A stretch of 64,000 nucleotides of DNA from positions 37,799 through 101,798 of the forward strand of contig JAVEXZ010000005.1 in NCBI GenBank assembly GCA_034003765.1, read 5' to 3'. The notes beneath the pieces were generated by a model that saw only the letters and a program-made list of their open reading frames with translations, did no database searches and was not told the DNA's origin. The translations under genes were made by a program, and so were the position numbers. The DNA comes from JAAZGD01 sp034003765. GTDB taxonomy: Bacteria > Bacillota > Clostridia > Peptostreptococcales > Anaerovoracaceae. This document shows, piece by piece, positions 25,401-33,995 of the stretch. Position 1 is the first letter of the stretch, and the number at the start of each line of letters is the position of its first letter.

Positions 25401-26927
25401 ATGACCATTTCCATAAACGGTAGTCGACTCACAATAGAAGAAGCTATCCAGGTAGCAAGAAATAAGGAAGAGGTGGTTCTTGATCCCCAAGCTCTTAAGG
25501 CTGTTAAAAGGGCCCGAGATTTTGTTGATAAAAAACTAGAAGAAGGAGCCATTATATATGGACTCACAACTGGTTTTGGTAAATTTGCCGATACATTAAT
25601 TTCCAGCGAAGAAACGGCGGACCTACAAAGGAACTTGATCTTAAGTCACGCCTGTGGAATGGGAAACCCCCTACCAGTAGAGGTTGTCCGCACTGCCATG
25701 CTTCTTAGGTGCAACGCACTAGTTAAAGGTAATTCGGGTATTAGGCCCCATACTATCGAAACTCTTCTGGAAATGCTTAATAAGGGAGTTCATCCAATTA
25801 TTCCCGAAAAAGGATCCCTTGGAGCTTCTGGAGACCTGGCACCCCTCTCCCATATGGTTCTTGTTCTAATGGGCCAGGGAAAGGCAGAATACCAAGGCAA
25901 GCTAATGTCTGGTGAGGAAGCAATGAAAAAGGCAGGAATTACCCCAGTTGTTCTAGCTGCAAAAGAAGGGCTTGCCCTAATAAATGGAACACAAATAATG
26001 ACAGCAATTGGTCTTAATGTTCTTTGGGATTCAGTTAATCTTATGAAGGTTGCTGATCTCACAGCAGCCTTAACAGGAGAAGCCCTTAATATGATTACAA
26101 AAGCCTTTGACCCAAAGGTTCATAAATTAAGAGGCCACCAAGGACAAATGGATTCTGCTGAAAACTTACTGAGACTCCTAAATGAATCCAAAAATGCAGG
26201 TCTTAATAATCCCACCAAAGTTCAAGACCCCTATTCATTAAGGTGCACCCCCCAAGTTCATGGGGCAACTAGGGATGCAATAAAATATGTTTATGATGCA
26301 GTTAGCAAAGAGATCAATGCTGTTACAGATAATCCAATTATTTTCCCAGAAGAAGGTGATGTTATATCCGGAGGAAATTTTCATGGCCAGCCTATGGCTT
26401 TGGCTTTTGACTTCCTAAAAATTGCCGTATCGGAATTAGCCGATATATCAGAAAGAAGGTCTGAACGCCTTATCAATCCACAACTATCAGAGGGTTTGCC
26501 TCCATTTTTGACTAATCATGGAGGAGTATGTTCTGGCTTTATGATTGCCCAGTACTCGGCTGCATCAATGGTATCAGAAAACAAAATATATGCCCATCCA
26601 GCATCAGTTGATTCCATCCCCTCATCTGGGAATCAAGAGGATCATGTAAGTATGGGGACCACAGCTGCCAGAACTGCAGCCATGATACTTGATAACTCCA
26701 GAAAAGTTTTATCTATTGAAATCTTTGCAGCCTCTCAAGCTATTTGGCTAAGGGGGGAAAAGGGACTAGCCAAGGCTACACAAGCAGCATATGACCATAT
26801 TAGAAAAGAAGTTGCTCCAGTAGACCAAGATATACTTATGCATGACCAGATGGTAAAGTTTGAAGAAATGATCAGATCAGGAAAGCTTTTAGAAGCTGTC
26901 GAATCAGCCATTGGACCACTGAAATAG
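25401..26927 (+). CDS. hutH: Histidine ammonia-lyase
   Basis: HutH removes ammonia from L-histidine to give urocanate, the first step of the pathway. The 508 residues carry the Ala142-Ser143-Gly144 triad in GSLGASGDLAPLSHM, which cyclises to the MIO cofactor, at the same numbering as the Pseudomonas enzyme. An upstream active-site tyrosine lies in IIYGLTTGFGKFAD, and the later QEDHVSMGTTAAR segment is also typical. AACAGGAGG precedes the ATG. hutU follows after ten bases, so this is the first gene of hutHUI-cyclodeaminase-ftcD. Confidence 0.97.
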   Translation: MTISINGSRLTIEEAIQVARNKEEVVLDPQALKAVKRARDFVDKKLEEGAIIYGLTTGFGKFADTLISSEETADLQRNLILSHACGMGNPLPVEVVRTAMLLRCNALVKGNSGIRPHTIETLLEMLNKGVHPIIPEKGSLGASGDLAPLSHMVLVLMGQGKAEYQGKLMSGEEAMKKAGITPVVLAAKEGLALINGTQIMTAIGLNVLWDSVNLMKVADLTAALTGEALNMITKAFDPKVHKLRGHQGQMDSAENLLRLLNESKNAGLNNPTKVQDPYSLRCTPQVHGATRDAIKYVYDAVSKEINAVTDNPIIFPEEGDVISGGNFHGQPMALAFDFLKIAVSELADISERRSERLINPQLSEGLPPFLTNHGGVCSGFMIAQYSAASMVSENKIYAHPASVDSIPSSGNQEDHVSMGTTAARTAAMILDNSRKVLSIEIFAASQAIWLRGEKGLAKATQAAYDHIRKEVAPVDQDILMHDQMVKFEEMIRSGKLLEAVESAIGPLK

Positions 26928-26937
26928 GAGGAAAAAA

Positions 26938-28953
26938 ATGATTGAGAATAGAGATATTGAAAAAGCCATGACTATTTCTCTAGACAAAGTGCTGCCCAAA
27001 ATGCCCAGCTTTGAAGAAGGAGTTAGGAGAGCACCTGATAGGGGATATAGGCTTAATAAAGAGCAAACGAAATTAGCTCTAAGAAATGCCTTAAGATACA
27101 TACCTCAAGAGCATCATGAAACCCTTGCTCCAGAATTCATGGAAGAGCTTACTAAAAGAGGAAGAATCTACGGCTATCGATTCAGGCCACAAGGCCGAAT
27201 CTATGGACGACCAATTGATGAATACAAGGGAAACTGCATTGAAGGAAAAGCATTCCAAGTTATGATAGACAATAATCTAGACTTCGAAATTGCTCTTTAC
27301 CCCTATGAACTTGTTACCTACGGTGAAACTGGGAAACCATGCCAGAACTGGATGCAGTATATTTTGATTAAAAGATATCTGGAAGAATTAAGGGAGGACC
27401 AAACTCTAGTAATAGAGTCAGGCCATCCCCTAGGATTGTTCCCATCAAAGCCAGAGGCTCCTAGGGTAATAATTACAAATGCCATGATGGTGGGAATGTT
27501 TGACAATATAGAAGACTGGGAAATCGCAGAAGAGATGGGAGTTGCCAACTATGGGCAAATGACTGCGGGAGGGTGGATGTATATTGGTCCTCAAGGAATT
27601 GTTCATGGAACCTTTAACACAATATTAAATGCTGGAAGAAAATATCTAGGGGTAAAGGACCAAGGAGATTTAGCAGGCCATACCTTTGTTTCTTCTGGCC
27701 TAGGAGGAATGAGTGGTGCCCAACCAAAAGCCGCAACCATTGCCGGAGCTGTTGGAATATTTGCAGAGGTTGACCTATCCCGAATTGAAACAAGGCATCG
27801 TCAAGGCTGGGTTGATGTAGTCCTTTCTGACCACAAGGAACTTTTTGCCCTAGCCAAAGAAAAAATCGATAAAAAGGAAGGTATTTCCATTGCCTACCAT
27901 GGAAACATAGTTGACCTTTTAGAAGCAGCAGTAAGGGCTAACTTTCCCATTGATCTTTTGTCGGATCAAACATCTTGCCATAATGCATATGGAGGAGGTT
28001 ACTGTCCTGCTGACTTAACATTTGAAGAAAGAACCCGTCTTCTCCATGATGACCGAAATGCATTTTCTAAGAAGGTGGATGAGTCTTTAAGAAGGCATTT
28101 TGATGCAATAAAAGCTCTCACAGAAAAAGGTACCTACTTTTTTGACTACGGTAATTCATTTATGAAATCCATGTACGATTCTGGAATAAGCGAGATTTCT
28201 AAGAATGGAAAAGATGAAAAAGACGGTTTTATCTGGCCTTCCTACGTGGAAGATATTATGGGCCCCATGCTTTTTGACTATGGTTACGGCCCCTTTAGAT
28301 GGGTTTGCTTGTCAGGAAAACCTGAAGACCTAGATGCAACGGATTTGGCAGCCATGGAACAAATTGACCCCGAAAGAAGATTCCAAGATAGAGACAATTG
28401 GGTTTGGATAAGAGATGCGAAAAAGAACAAAATGGTGGTTGGGACCCAAGCCAGAATTCTTTATCAAGATGCAAAGGGAAGAGTTAAGATAGCCCTTAAG
28501 TTTAACGAAATGGTTAGACAGGGGAAAATTGGCCCGGTTATGCTTGGAAGAGATCACCACGATGTTTCAGGCGCAGATTCTCCCTTCCGCGAAACAGCAA
28601 ACATAAAGGATGGGTCCAATGTTATGGCAGATATGGCCATTCAATGTTTTGCAGGAAATGCAGCCCGAGGTATGAGCTTGTGTGCACTTCATAATGGTGG
28701 AGGAGTTGGAATAGGCAAAGCAATAAACGGTGGTTTTGGCCTAGTTCTTGACGGAAGCAAAAGGATTGATGAAATAATAAAGTCCGCTATGTTATGGGAT
28801 GTAATGGGTGGAGTTGCAAGAAGAAGTTGGGCAAGAAACCCTGGAGCCATAGAAGTTTCTTTGGAATATAATAAGTCTCCTGAGGAAAAAGGCCACATTA
28901 CCATACCATTTTTAGTAGATGATGATATAATAAACAAAAATGTAGGAGAGTAA
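26938..28953 (+). CDS. hutU: Urocanate hydratase (long form)
   Basis: Urocanate hydratase adds water to urocanate to form imidazolonepropionate using tightly bound NAD. At 671 residues it is the long form, closer in length to animal enzymes than to the roughly 555-residue proteobacterial HutU. The NAD-binding segment GLGGMSGAQPKAATIAGAVG and the conserved cysteine region DQTSCHNAYGGGYCP are present, followed by ALHNGGGVGIGKAINGGFG near the C-terminus. AGGAGG precedes the ATG. Confidence 0.96.
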   Translation: MIENRDIEKAMTISLDKVLPKMPSFEEGVRRAPDRGYRLNKEQTKLALRNALRYIPQEHHETLAPEFMEELTKRGRIYGYRFRPQGRIYGRPIDEYKGNCIEGKAFQVMIDNNLDFEIALYPYELVTYGETGKPCQNWMQYILIKRYLEELREDQTLVIESGHPLGLFPSKPEAPRVIITNAMMVGMFDNIEDWEIAEEMGVANYGQMTAGGWMYIGPQGIVHGTFNTILNAGRKYLGVKDQGDLAGHTFVSSGLGGMSGAQPKAATIAGAVGIFAEVDLSRIETRHRQGWVDVVLSDHKELFALAKEKIDKKEGISIAYHGNIVDLLEAAVRANFPIDLLSDQTSCHNAYGGGYCPADLTFEERTRLLHDDRNAFSKKVDESLRRHFDAIKALTEKGTYFFDYGNSFMKSMYDSGISEISKNGKDEKDGFIWPSYVEDIMGPMLFDYGYGPFRWVCLSGKPEDLDATDLAAMEQIDPERRFQDRDNWVWIRDAKKNKMVVGTQARILYQDAKGRVKIALKFNEMVRQGKIGPVMLGRDHHDVSGADSPFRETANIKDGSNVMADMAIQCFAGNAARGMSLCALHNGGGVGIGKAINGGFGLVLDGSKRIDEIIKSAMLWDVMGGVARRSWARNPGAIEVSLEYNKSPEEKGHITIPFLVDDDIINKNVGE

Positions 28954-28957
28954 AGTT

Positions 28958-29021
28958 GTAAATCGATGATGTCGGTTTACAGGAAATTAGTAAATCGATG
29001 ATGTCGATATGCAGGAAAAGA
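28958..29021. repeat. 32-bp tandem duplication upstream of hutI
   Basis: Two head-to-tail copies begin GTAAATCGATGATGTCG and end CAGGAAA, with a few substitutions between them. They fill the hutU-hutI gap and end just before the hutI ribosome binding site. Confidence 0.9.
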
Positions 29022-29030
29022 GGATTGTGT

Positions 29031-30266
29031 ATGAGTGAGTTATTAGTAAAAAATATTGGAATGCTACAAACCCCCCAGGGAAATTTTCCTCACAAGGGTA
29101 AGCTACAAGGAGAGAACCTAAAGATTAAAAATGCGGCCATAGTGGCTGTTGACGGTATTATTCAATATATTTATAGTGACGGAGAACTTCCCCCAGATGC
29201 AGAAGATTTTGATATGATTATTGATGCGGAGGGGGGCCTAGTAACCCCTGGCCTTGTAGATGGCCACACCCACCTGGTATTTGGAGGATATAGGCAACAA
29301 GAGATTCCGTTAAAGTTAGCAGGGGCCACATATCTTGAAATATTAAAAGCAGGTGGTGGAATATTAGATACAGTTGCTAAAACAAGAGATGCAGATTATG
29401 AGGAATTAGTAGAAAAAAGTCAAGACTTTCTAGATGAGATGATTGGACTTGGGGTTACATCCTGTGAAGCAAAATCCGGTTACGGCCTAGATATAGACAC
29501 AGAAGTAAGAACCTTAGAGGTTCTTGATGAACTAAGCAAAACTCATCCCATGGACATTGTCCCAACCTATATGGGAGCTCATGCCCTTCCCCCAGAATAC
29601 AAGGGCAAGGCAGTTCAATATATTGATGAAGTCTGTAAACCTGCAATGGACTACATATGGAAAGAGAAGTTAGCCAAATATGTTGACGTGTTCTGTGAAG
29701 ACACAGTTTTTAATGTAGAACAATCAATAAACTATCTAAGTTATGCACAGATGTTGGGATTTGGATTAAAAATTCATGCAGATGAAATAGAAGAAATTGG
29801 CGGTTCTGAGCTGGCAGGAAAAATGAGGGCAACTTCGGCTGAACACCTAATCGCTATTGGTGAAAAAGGTTTGGAAGCTCTGGCAAAGGGAGGAACTGTA
29901 GCAATGCTTCTTCCCGCTACATCTTTTTATCTCAACAAAAGTTATGCTCCTGCCAAGAGAATGATGGAAATGGAAATCCCTGTGGCTTTGGCTACTGACT
30001 TTAACCCAGGCTCAAGCCCTTCCCTAAATTTACAGTTTGTAATCAACTTGGCTTATTTGAAGCTGGGAATGACTCCTGAAGAAATACTAACTGCAGCAAC
30101 AATTAATTCGGCTTGTGCCATAGGCCTAGAGGATAAAGTGGGCACCATTGAAGTCGGGAAACAAGCGGACTTGGTAATCTGGAATGCCCCAGATATGGAA
30201 ATGCTTTGCTACCGATATGGGTCCAACCTAGTAAATGGTGTTGTAAAAAAAGGACGACTTGTATAG
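29031..30266 (+). CDS. hutI: Imidazolonepropionase
   Basis: HutI hydrolyses imidazolonepropionate to N-formimino-glutamate. I use the ATG at 29031 (MSELLVKNIGMLQTP), with AGAGG upstream, giving 411 residues; an earlier ATG lies inside the tandem repeat. The amidohydrolase metal motif is VDGHTHLVFGGYRQQE. The active-site segments KSGYGLDIDTEVRTL, KIHADEIEEIGGSELAG, SAEHL and ATDFNPGSSPS are all intact, in contrast to the degenerate amidohydrolase at 36.6 kb. Confidence 0.96.
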   Translation: MSELLVKNIGMLQTPQGNFPHKGKLQGENLKIKNAAIVAVDGIIQYIYSDGELPPDAEDFDMIIDAEGGLVTPGLVDGHTHLVFGGYRQQEIPLKLAGATYLEILKAGGGILDTVAKTRDADYEELVEKSQDFLDEMIGLGVTSCEAKSGYGLDIDTEVRTLEVLDELSKTHPMDIVPTYMGAHALPPEYKGKAVQYIDEVCKPAMDYIWKEKLAKYVDVFCEDTVFNVEQSINYLSYAQMLGFGLKIHADEIEEIGGSELAGKMRATSAEHLIAIGEKGLEALAKGGTVAMLLPATSFYLNKSYAPAKRMMEMEIPVALATDFNPGSSPSLNLQFVINLAYLKLGMTPEEILTAATINSACAIGLEDKVGTIEVGKQADLVIWNAPDMEMLCYRYGSNLVNGVVKKGRLV

Positions 30267-30340
30267 CTTGAGAGTTAAGGAGATTGTAAAAGCCAGTTTT
30301 TATTTACTGTACAAGAACACCCCTTCCTCTTAGTTAGGGG

Positions 30341-30394
30341 ATGAATATGAAAAAGTTTTATGAAGGGTTTTTAGGGAAAAACTTTAATGCTTAA
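30341..30394 (+). CDS. Possible 17-residue peptide, copy 1
   Basis: An ATG preceded by TTAGGGG opens a frame MNMKKFYEGFLGKNFNA and stops. It lies wholly inside the first 106-bp repeat. The repeated ribosome site and intact frame are suggestive, but so short a frame may be chance. Confidence 0.25.
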   Translation: MNMKKFYEGFLGKNFNA

Positions 30395-30446
30395 AACTAG
30401 CCCAATAAAATTGTTTGTATTTACCATGGATCTTTTTAGTTAGGGG

Positions 30447-30500
30447 ATGAATATGAAAAAGTTTTATGAAGGGTTTTTAGGGAAAAACTTTAATGCTTAA
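30447..30500 (+). CDS. Possible 17-residue peptide, copy 2
   Basis: This is the identical MNMKKFYEGFLGKNFNA frame in the second 106-bp copy, again with its own ribosome-site-like AGGGG. It is retained with no substitution, which is as expected for a recent duplication whether or not it is translated. Confidence 0.25.
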   Translation: MNMKKFYEGFLGKNFNA

Positions 30501-30586
30501 AACTAGCCCAATAAAATTGTTTGTATTTACCATGGATCTTTTTAGTTAGATCAGATAGATAAGATAGAAAGGAATTTAAGAATATA

Positions 30587-31207
30587 ATGATGAATCAAAG
30601 CCTTCGTGGATATTTAGATCTGTTAAAAAGTGATGCTCCCGCACCTGGAGGTGGATCTGCAAGCGCACTTTCTGGAGCTCAGGGTATGGCCTTAATAATG
30701 ATGGTTGCAAATCTCACCAAAGGCCGTGAAGCATATAAAGACCACTGGAGCCTATGTGAAAAGGCAATTGAAGATGGAAAGCGGATAATGGACCAATTAA
30801 TAGCTTGTATAGAAAAAGATACAGCAGCCTATACCCAGGTTATGAATGCCTATCAACTTCCAAAAGACACCGAAGATCAAAAAGAAGTTCGCAAGATGGC
30901 TATAAGGGAAGCAACTCTAGGGGCAACCCAAGTTCCTTTTGATGCAATGGTATTGACCCTAGATGGACTAAAAGTTGCCGACTCTCTTGTGGGAAAATCA
31001 AATCCAAATTGTTCTTCTGACCTTGGGGTAGCAGCCCTAAACCTCCTGGCTTGTGGACAAGGTGTTTGGCTTAATATACTTACCAACCTTTCGGGAATCA
31101 AAAATCCCGAAAAAGAAAAAGAATTTGAGACGCAAGGCAGAAAACTTTTTCAAGAGATCAAAGAACTGGCGGAGGATATTTATAAAAGAGTAGAAGCAGG
31201 CCTTTAA
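30587..31207 (+). CDS. fchA: Formiminotetrahydrofolate cyclodeaminase
   Basis: This 206-residue all-helical protein belongs to the FTCD C-terminal/FchA family, which releases ammonia from formimino-THF to give methenyl-THF. The signature PAPGGGSASALSGAQG is at the N-terminus, and SNPNCSSDLGVAALNL lies near residue 140. In the hut operon its role is to complete one-carbon salvage after FtcD transfers the formimino group. A second start codon follows the first directly. The nearest ribosome-like site, GAAAGGAAT, is 13-14 bases upstream. Confidence 0.92.
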   Translation: MMNQSLRGYLDLLKSDAPAPGGGSASALSGAQGMALIMMVANLTKGREAYKDHWSLCEKAIEDGKRIMDQLIACIEKDTAAYTQVMNAYQLPKDTEDQKEVRKMAIREATLGATQVPFDAMVLTLDGLKVADSLVGKSNPNCSSDLGVAALNLLACGQGVWLNILTNLSGIKNPEKEKEFETQGRKLFQEIKELAEDIYKRVEAGL

Positions 31208-31356
31208 GTATTAAAAAGCGACAAACAATAAAACAAGTCGGGAAACCCACAGACTAAAAAGTGCATTAAGAGCTAGATAATTTAGAATTAAAGAGAGACT
31301 CCTAGTTCCTATTAAATAACCATTAGTCATGGCTTAGAGATGGCTAAAAAACAGAG

Positions 31357-31561
31357 AAAGTAAAACAAAGAAAAATAAAAGTAAAACAAAGAAAAACAAA
31401 AGTAAAGCAAAGAAAAACAAAAGCAAAACGAAAGAAAACAAAAGTAAAACGAAAGAAAATGAAAGTAAAACGAAAGAAAATGAAAGTAAAACAAAAGCAA
31501 AACGAAAGAAAATGAAAGTAAAACAAAAGCAAAACGAAAGAAAACAAAAGTAAAACAAAAG
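31357..31561. repeat. Purine-rich 21-bp tandem repeat upstream of ftcD
   Basis: About 200 bases consist almost only of A and G with a period near 21, of the form AAAGTAAAACAAAGAAAAAC and variants (ACGAAAGAAAATG). It ends where the ftcD ribosome site AAAAGGAG begins. No supported start codon opens the 7-residue KTKKNKS frame it could encode, and long minus-strand frames across it are compositional artefacts. The remainder of the cyclodeaminase-ftcD gap (31208-31356) shows nothing. Confidence 0.9.
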
Positions 31562-31572
31562 GAGCAAAAAAA

Positions 31573-32469
31573 ATGGCAAAAATTGTGGAGAGCATTCCAA
31601 ATATAAGCGAAGGAAGAGATAAAGGAATTATAGAGGCCTGTGTTGATCAAATTAGAAACACTCCAGGATGCACCCTCTTAGATTATAGCAGCGATGCTTC
31701 CCATAACAGATCCGTTATAACCTATATGGGCAGCCCGGAAGGTGTTGAAGAAGCTAGCGTCAAGCTTGTAAAAAAAGCGGCTGAACTAATTGATTTAACA
31801 AAACACCAAGGTGAGCACCCAAGAATGGGAGCAGTTGACGTTATGCCCTTCGTTCCCATCAAAGAAGTAAGTGTGGAAGAGTGTGTGGAACTATCTAAAA
31901 GAGTAGGAAAGAGAATTCTTGAAGAAGCGGATATTCCCGTCTTTTTCTATGAACAATCCACTGATAAAGACCATCGGAAAAACCTAGCGAAAATCCGAAA
32001 AGGGCAATTTGAAGGAATGGCAGAAAAAGTAATGGACCCTGATTGGGAACCTGATCTTGGAGGCAAGAGGATTCATCCCACAGCAGGAGTAATTGCAGTT
32101 GGTGCTAGACCACCATTAATAGCATATAATATCAACTTAAGTACCAACGACCTAGAAGTAGCTTCTAATATTGCCAAAGAAATAAGAGAATCATCAGGTG
32201 GACTGCCTTGTGTTAAGAGCATTGGTATTATGATAGAAGAACGTGATATGGCTCAAGTTTCTATTAATATGACGGATTATACAGTAACTCCTCTTTACCT
32301 TGTGACTGAATTAGTGAAAGAAAAAGCGGCCAAGGTTGGAGTTGAGGTAATCGGTACCGAAGTAATTGGTCTTTGTCCCATGAGAGCCTTGCTAGATGTA
32401 GCCCAATACTACTTAAAGATTGAAGACTTTGATCCAGAAGTCCAAGTAATTGAAAACCACTTGCTGTAA
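31573..32469 (+). CDS. ftcD: Glutamate formiminotransferase
   Basis: FtcD moves the formimino group of N-formimino-L-glutamate to tetrahydrofolate, freeing glutamate. The 298 residues begin AKIVESIPNISEGRDKGIIE, with LDYSSDASHNRSVITYMG and the active-site region HQGEHPRMGAVDVMPFVPI following. RPPLIAYNINL and EVIGTEVIGLCPMRALLDVA are also typical. It is a single-function enzyme, the cyclodeaminase being a separate gene upstream. AAAAGGAG precedes the ATG. It is the last gene of the hut operon. Confidence 0.95.
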   Translation: MAKIVESIPNISEGRDKGIIEACVDQIRNTPGCTLLDYSSDASHNRSVITYMGSPEGVEEASVKLVKKAAELIDLTKHQGEHPRMGAVDVMPFVPIKEVSVEECVELSKRVGKRILEEADIPVFFYEQSTDKDHRKNLAKIRKGQFEGMAEKVMDPDWEPDLGGKRIHPTAGVIAVGARPPLIAYNINLSTNDLEVASNIAKEIRESSGGLPCVKSIGIMIEERDMAQVSINMTDYTVTPLYLVTELVKEKAAKVGVEVIGTEVIGLCPMRALLDVAQYYLKIEDFDPEVQVIENHLL

Positions 32470-32548
32470 TTATTTCAAGGCATTTAATTAATTGGGGATT
32501 ATTATCTCTAGAATTTAAATAATTTACAATTATATTAAAGGAACAAGA

Positions 32549-32575
32549 AGAACCGCTCAAGTAATGGGCGGTTCT
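32549..32575 (+). terminator. Hairpin after the hut operon
   Basis: AGAACCGC and GCGGTTCT pair across an 11-base loop, followed by ATTCA, so the T tail is poor. A related hairpin with the same arms occurs after korC. It may be a terminator or mRNA 3'-end stabiliser. Confidence 0.5.
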
Positions 32576-32613
32576 ATTCATCTAACAAGTTTGCGGTTTA
32601 GAGTAATAAAATC

Positions 32614-32704
32614 GTATACAATTATACAATTTCTCAAATAAAAACAGTTTATTTCTTGAAATTTCAAGGAATATCGTTGTTGTTTATAGTATACAATGTT
32701 ATAC
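32614..32704. promoter_or_regulatory. Paired operator-like dyads before korA
   Basis: Two related inverted repeats are GTATACAATTATAC (32614-32627) and GTATACAATGTTATAC (32689-32704), the second lying on the spacer and -10 of the korA promoter. Between them is the perfect palindrome CTTGAAATTTCAAG (32654-32667). The layout suggests a repressor that blocks RNA polymerase, perhaps of the GntR type, but the regulator is not encoded nearby. Confidence 0.45.
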
Positions 32705-32705
32705 T
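32677..32705 (+). promoter_or_regulatory. Promoter of the kor operon
   Basis: TTGTTG, a 17-base spacer and TATACT (five of six) lie 79 bases before the korA ATG. Initiation here would leave almost no room for a ribosome site before the GTG at 32721, which supports the ATG at 32784 as the real start. Confidence 0.6.
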
Positions 32706-32783
32706 AGCTAATATAAAGCAGTGCAAACTAATGTCAATATAATCTTTAAAAATTCTCAAACAAAGGAGAAGCTAGAAAACAAA

Positions 32784-33995
32784 ATGGATAAAGACACAAC
32801 AAAAATTGTCTTACAAGGAAACGAGGCCTGCGCAAAGGGTGCTATACATGCGGGGTGTCGTTTTTTTGCGGGATACCCAATAACTCCTTCTACGGAAGTT
32901 ATTGAAAACTTGTCCAGAGAAATGCAGGAAGTGGGGGGGGCTTTCATACAGATGGAAGATGAAATTGCCTCGGCATGTGCAATAATCGGGGCTCGTTGGG
33001 GTGGCAAAAAGGCCATGACCGCAACCTCAGGCCCAGGCTATACCTTGATGCAGGAGGCAATAGGCTATGCTGCAGTCACAGAAACCCCGGTGGTTATTGT
33101 AAACATTCAACGAGGGGGGCCATCAACTGGTCAGCCAACCATGTCCTCACAACACGATATTTATCAAGCAAGATATGGGAGCCATGGTGATTACCAAATC
33201 ATAGTATTAGCCCCATCATCTGTTCAGGAAATGTACGATTATACAAAAAAGGCCTTTCAATTATCCGAAAGATTTAGAACTCCAGTAATACTTCTTGGAG
33301 ATGAAGTTGTGGGCCACATGAGAGAAAAAATTACTGTTTTGGATACCCCTCCCCAGGAAAACCCCCTTCCTCCCTTATCAGCAGGCTCACCTAAACATGA
33401 TTTTTTTCAAGGAGAATGTACACTAGTGGAAGGACAGCTACACGATGAGGAAGGGAGAAGAATAGGACATATAGCACAAAAAAGCGGGGACTTCCTAGAA
33501 AAACTGGATAAAAAAATGACCAGTAGAATGGAAGAGCTTACAGATATTACAAAGTATCATATGGATGATGCAGAAGTGGCCATTGTTGCCTACGGTTCTG
33601 TCGCAAGACCTTCCCTAAATGCTGTAAAGCTTGCAAGAGGAATTAAGGACGATAGAATATCAACCAAATTCAAAATGGTAAAGGACGTAGTAATGAAGGG
33701 TGTGCCAAAAGCCATGCAAATAGATTATCGCCATCTAAAGGTTGGTTTGATTAAAATCAACACAGTATGGCCCTTCCCAGAAGAAGCTTTGAAAAGGCTT
33801 ACAAAAAACGTAGACTTGGTTATTGTTCCCGAGATGAATGTGGGAAAATACTATAAAGAAGTAGAGCGAGTTTTGAAACATGCAAAAGTCTTGTCCATGC
33901 CAAAAAGCGGAGGAGACCTACATACACCCAAGGAGATTCTTGATCGAATTGTAAAAGAAGTGGGAGTAAAACCGGAGGTAGATGAAGATGAATAG
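32784..33995 (+). CDS. korA: 2-oxoacid:ferredoxin oxidoreductase, alpha subunit
   Basis: This subunit, with beta, gamma and delta partners, oxidatively decarboxylates a 2-oxoacid to acyl-CoA, reducing ferredoxin. From ATG 32784 (AAAGGAG about 15 bases upstream) it has 403 residues. The N-terminal domain has GCRFFAGYPITPSTEVIE and ATSGPGYTLMQEAIGYA; the C-terminal domain has TVWPFPEEALKRL and VPEMNVGKYYKEVERV. The closest types are 2-oxoglutarate and branched-chain 2-oxoacid enzymes. Beside a pathway that yields glutamate, 2-oxoglutarate is a reasonable guess, not a demonstrated substrate. Confidence 0.92.
   Translation: MDKDTTKIVLQGNEACAKGAIHAGCRFFAGYPITPSTEVIENLSREMQEVGGAFIQMEDEIASACAIIGARWGGKKAMTATSGPGYTLMQEAIGYAAVTETPVVIVNIQRGGPSTGQPTMSSQHDIYQARYGSHGDYQIIVLAPSSVQEMYDYTKKAFQLSERFRTPVILLGDEVVGHMREKITVLDTPPQENPLPPLSAGSPKHDFFQGECTLVEGQLHDEEGRRIGHIAQKSGDFLEKLDKKMTSRMEELTDITKYHMDDAEVAIVAYGSVARPSLNAVKLARGIKDDRISTKFKMVKDVVMKGVPKAMQIDYRHLKVGLIKINTVWPFPEEALKRLTKNVDLVIVPEMNVGKYYKEVERVLKHAKVLSMPKSGGDLHTPKEILDRIVKEVGVKPEVDEDE

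Larger units (their letters stand above)
30330..30549. repeat. 106-bp tandem duplication upstream of the cyclodeaminase gene
   Basis: Two virtually identical 106-bp copies (30330-30435 and 30436-30541) plus eight bases of a third fill the hutI-cyclodeaminase gap. Each copy holds AGGGG-ATGAATATG and a 17-codon reading frame. The near identity means the duplication is recent or kept homogeneous. Confidence 0.95.

Noticed and set aside
31327..31650. Overlapping minus-strand open frames rich in Phe, Leu and Cys across the purine-rich repeat
   Set aside because: They arise from an A/G-only tandem repeat read backwards, in three frames at once, without ribosome sites.
32721..32783. GTG start giving korA a 21-residue extension
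   Set aside because: It lies about ten bases from the predicted transcription start and lacks a ribosome site; family members start near the ATG at 32784.
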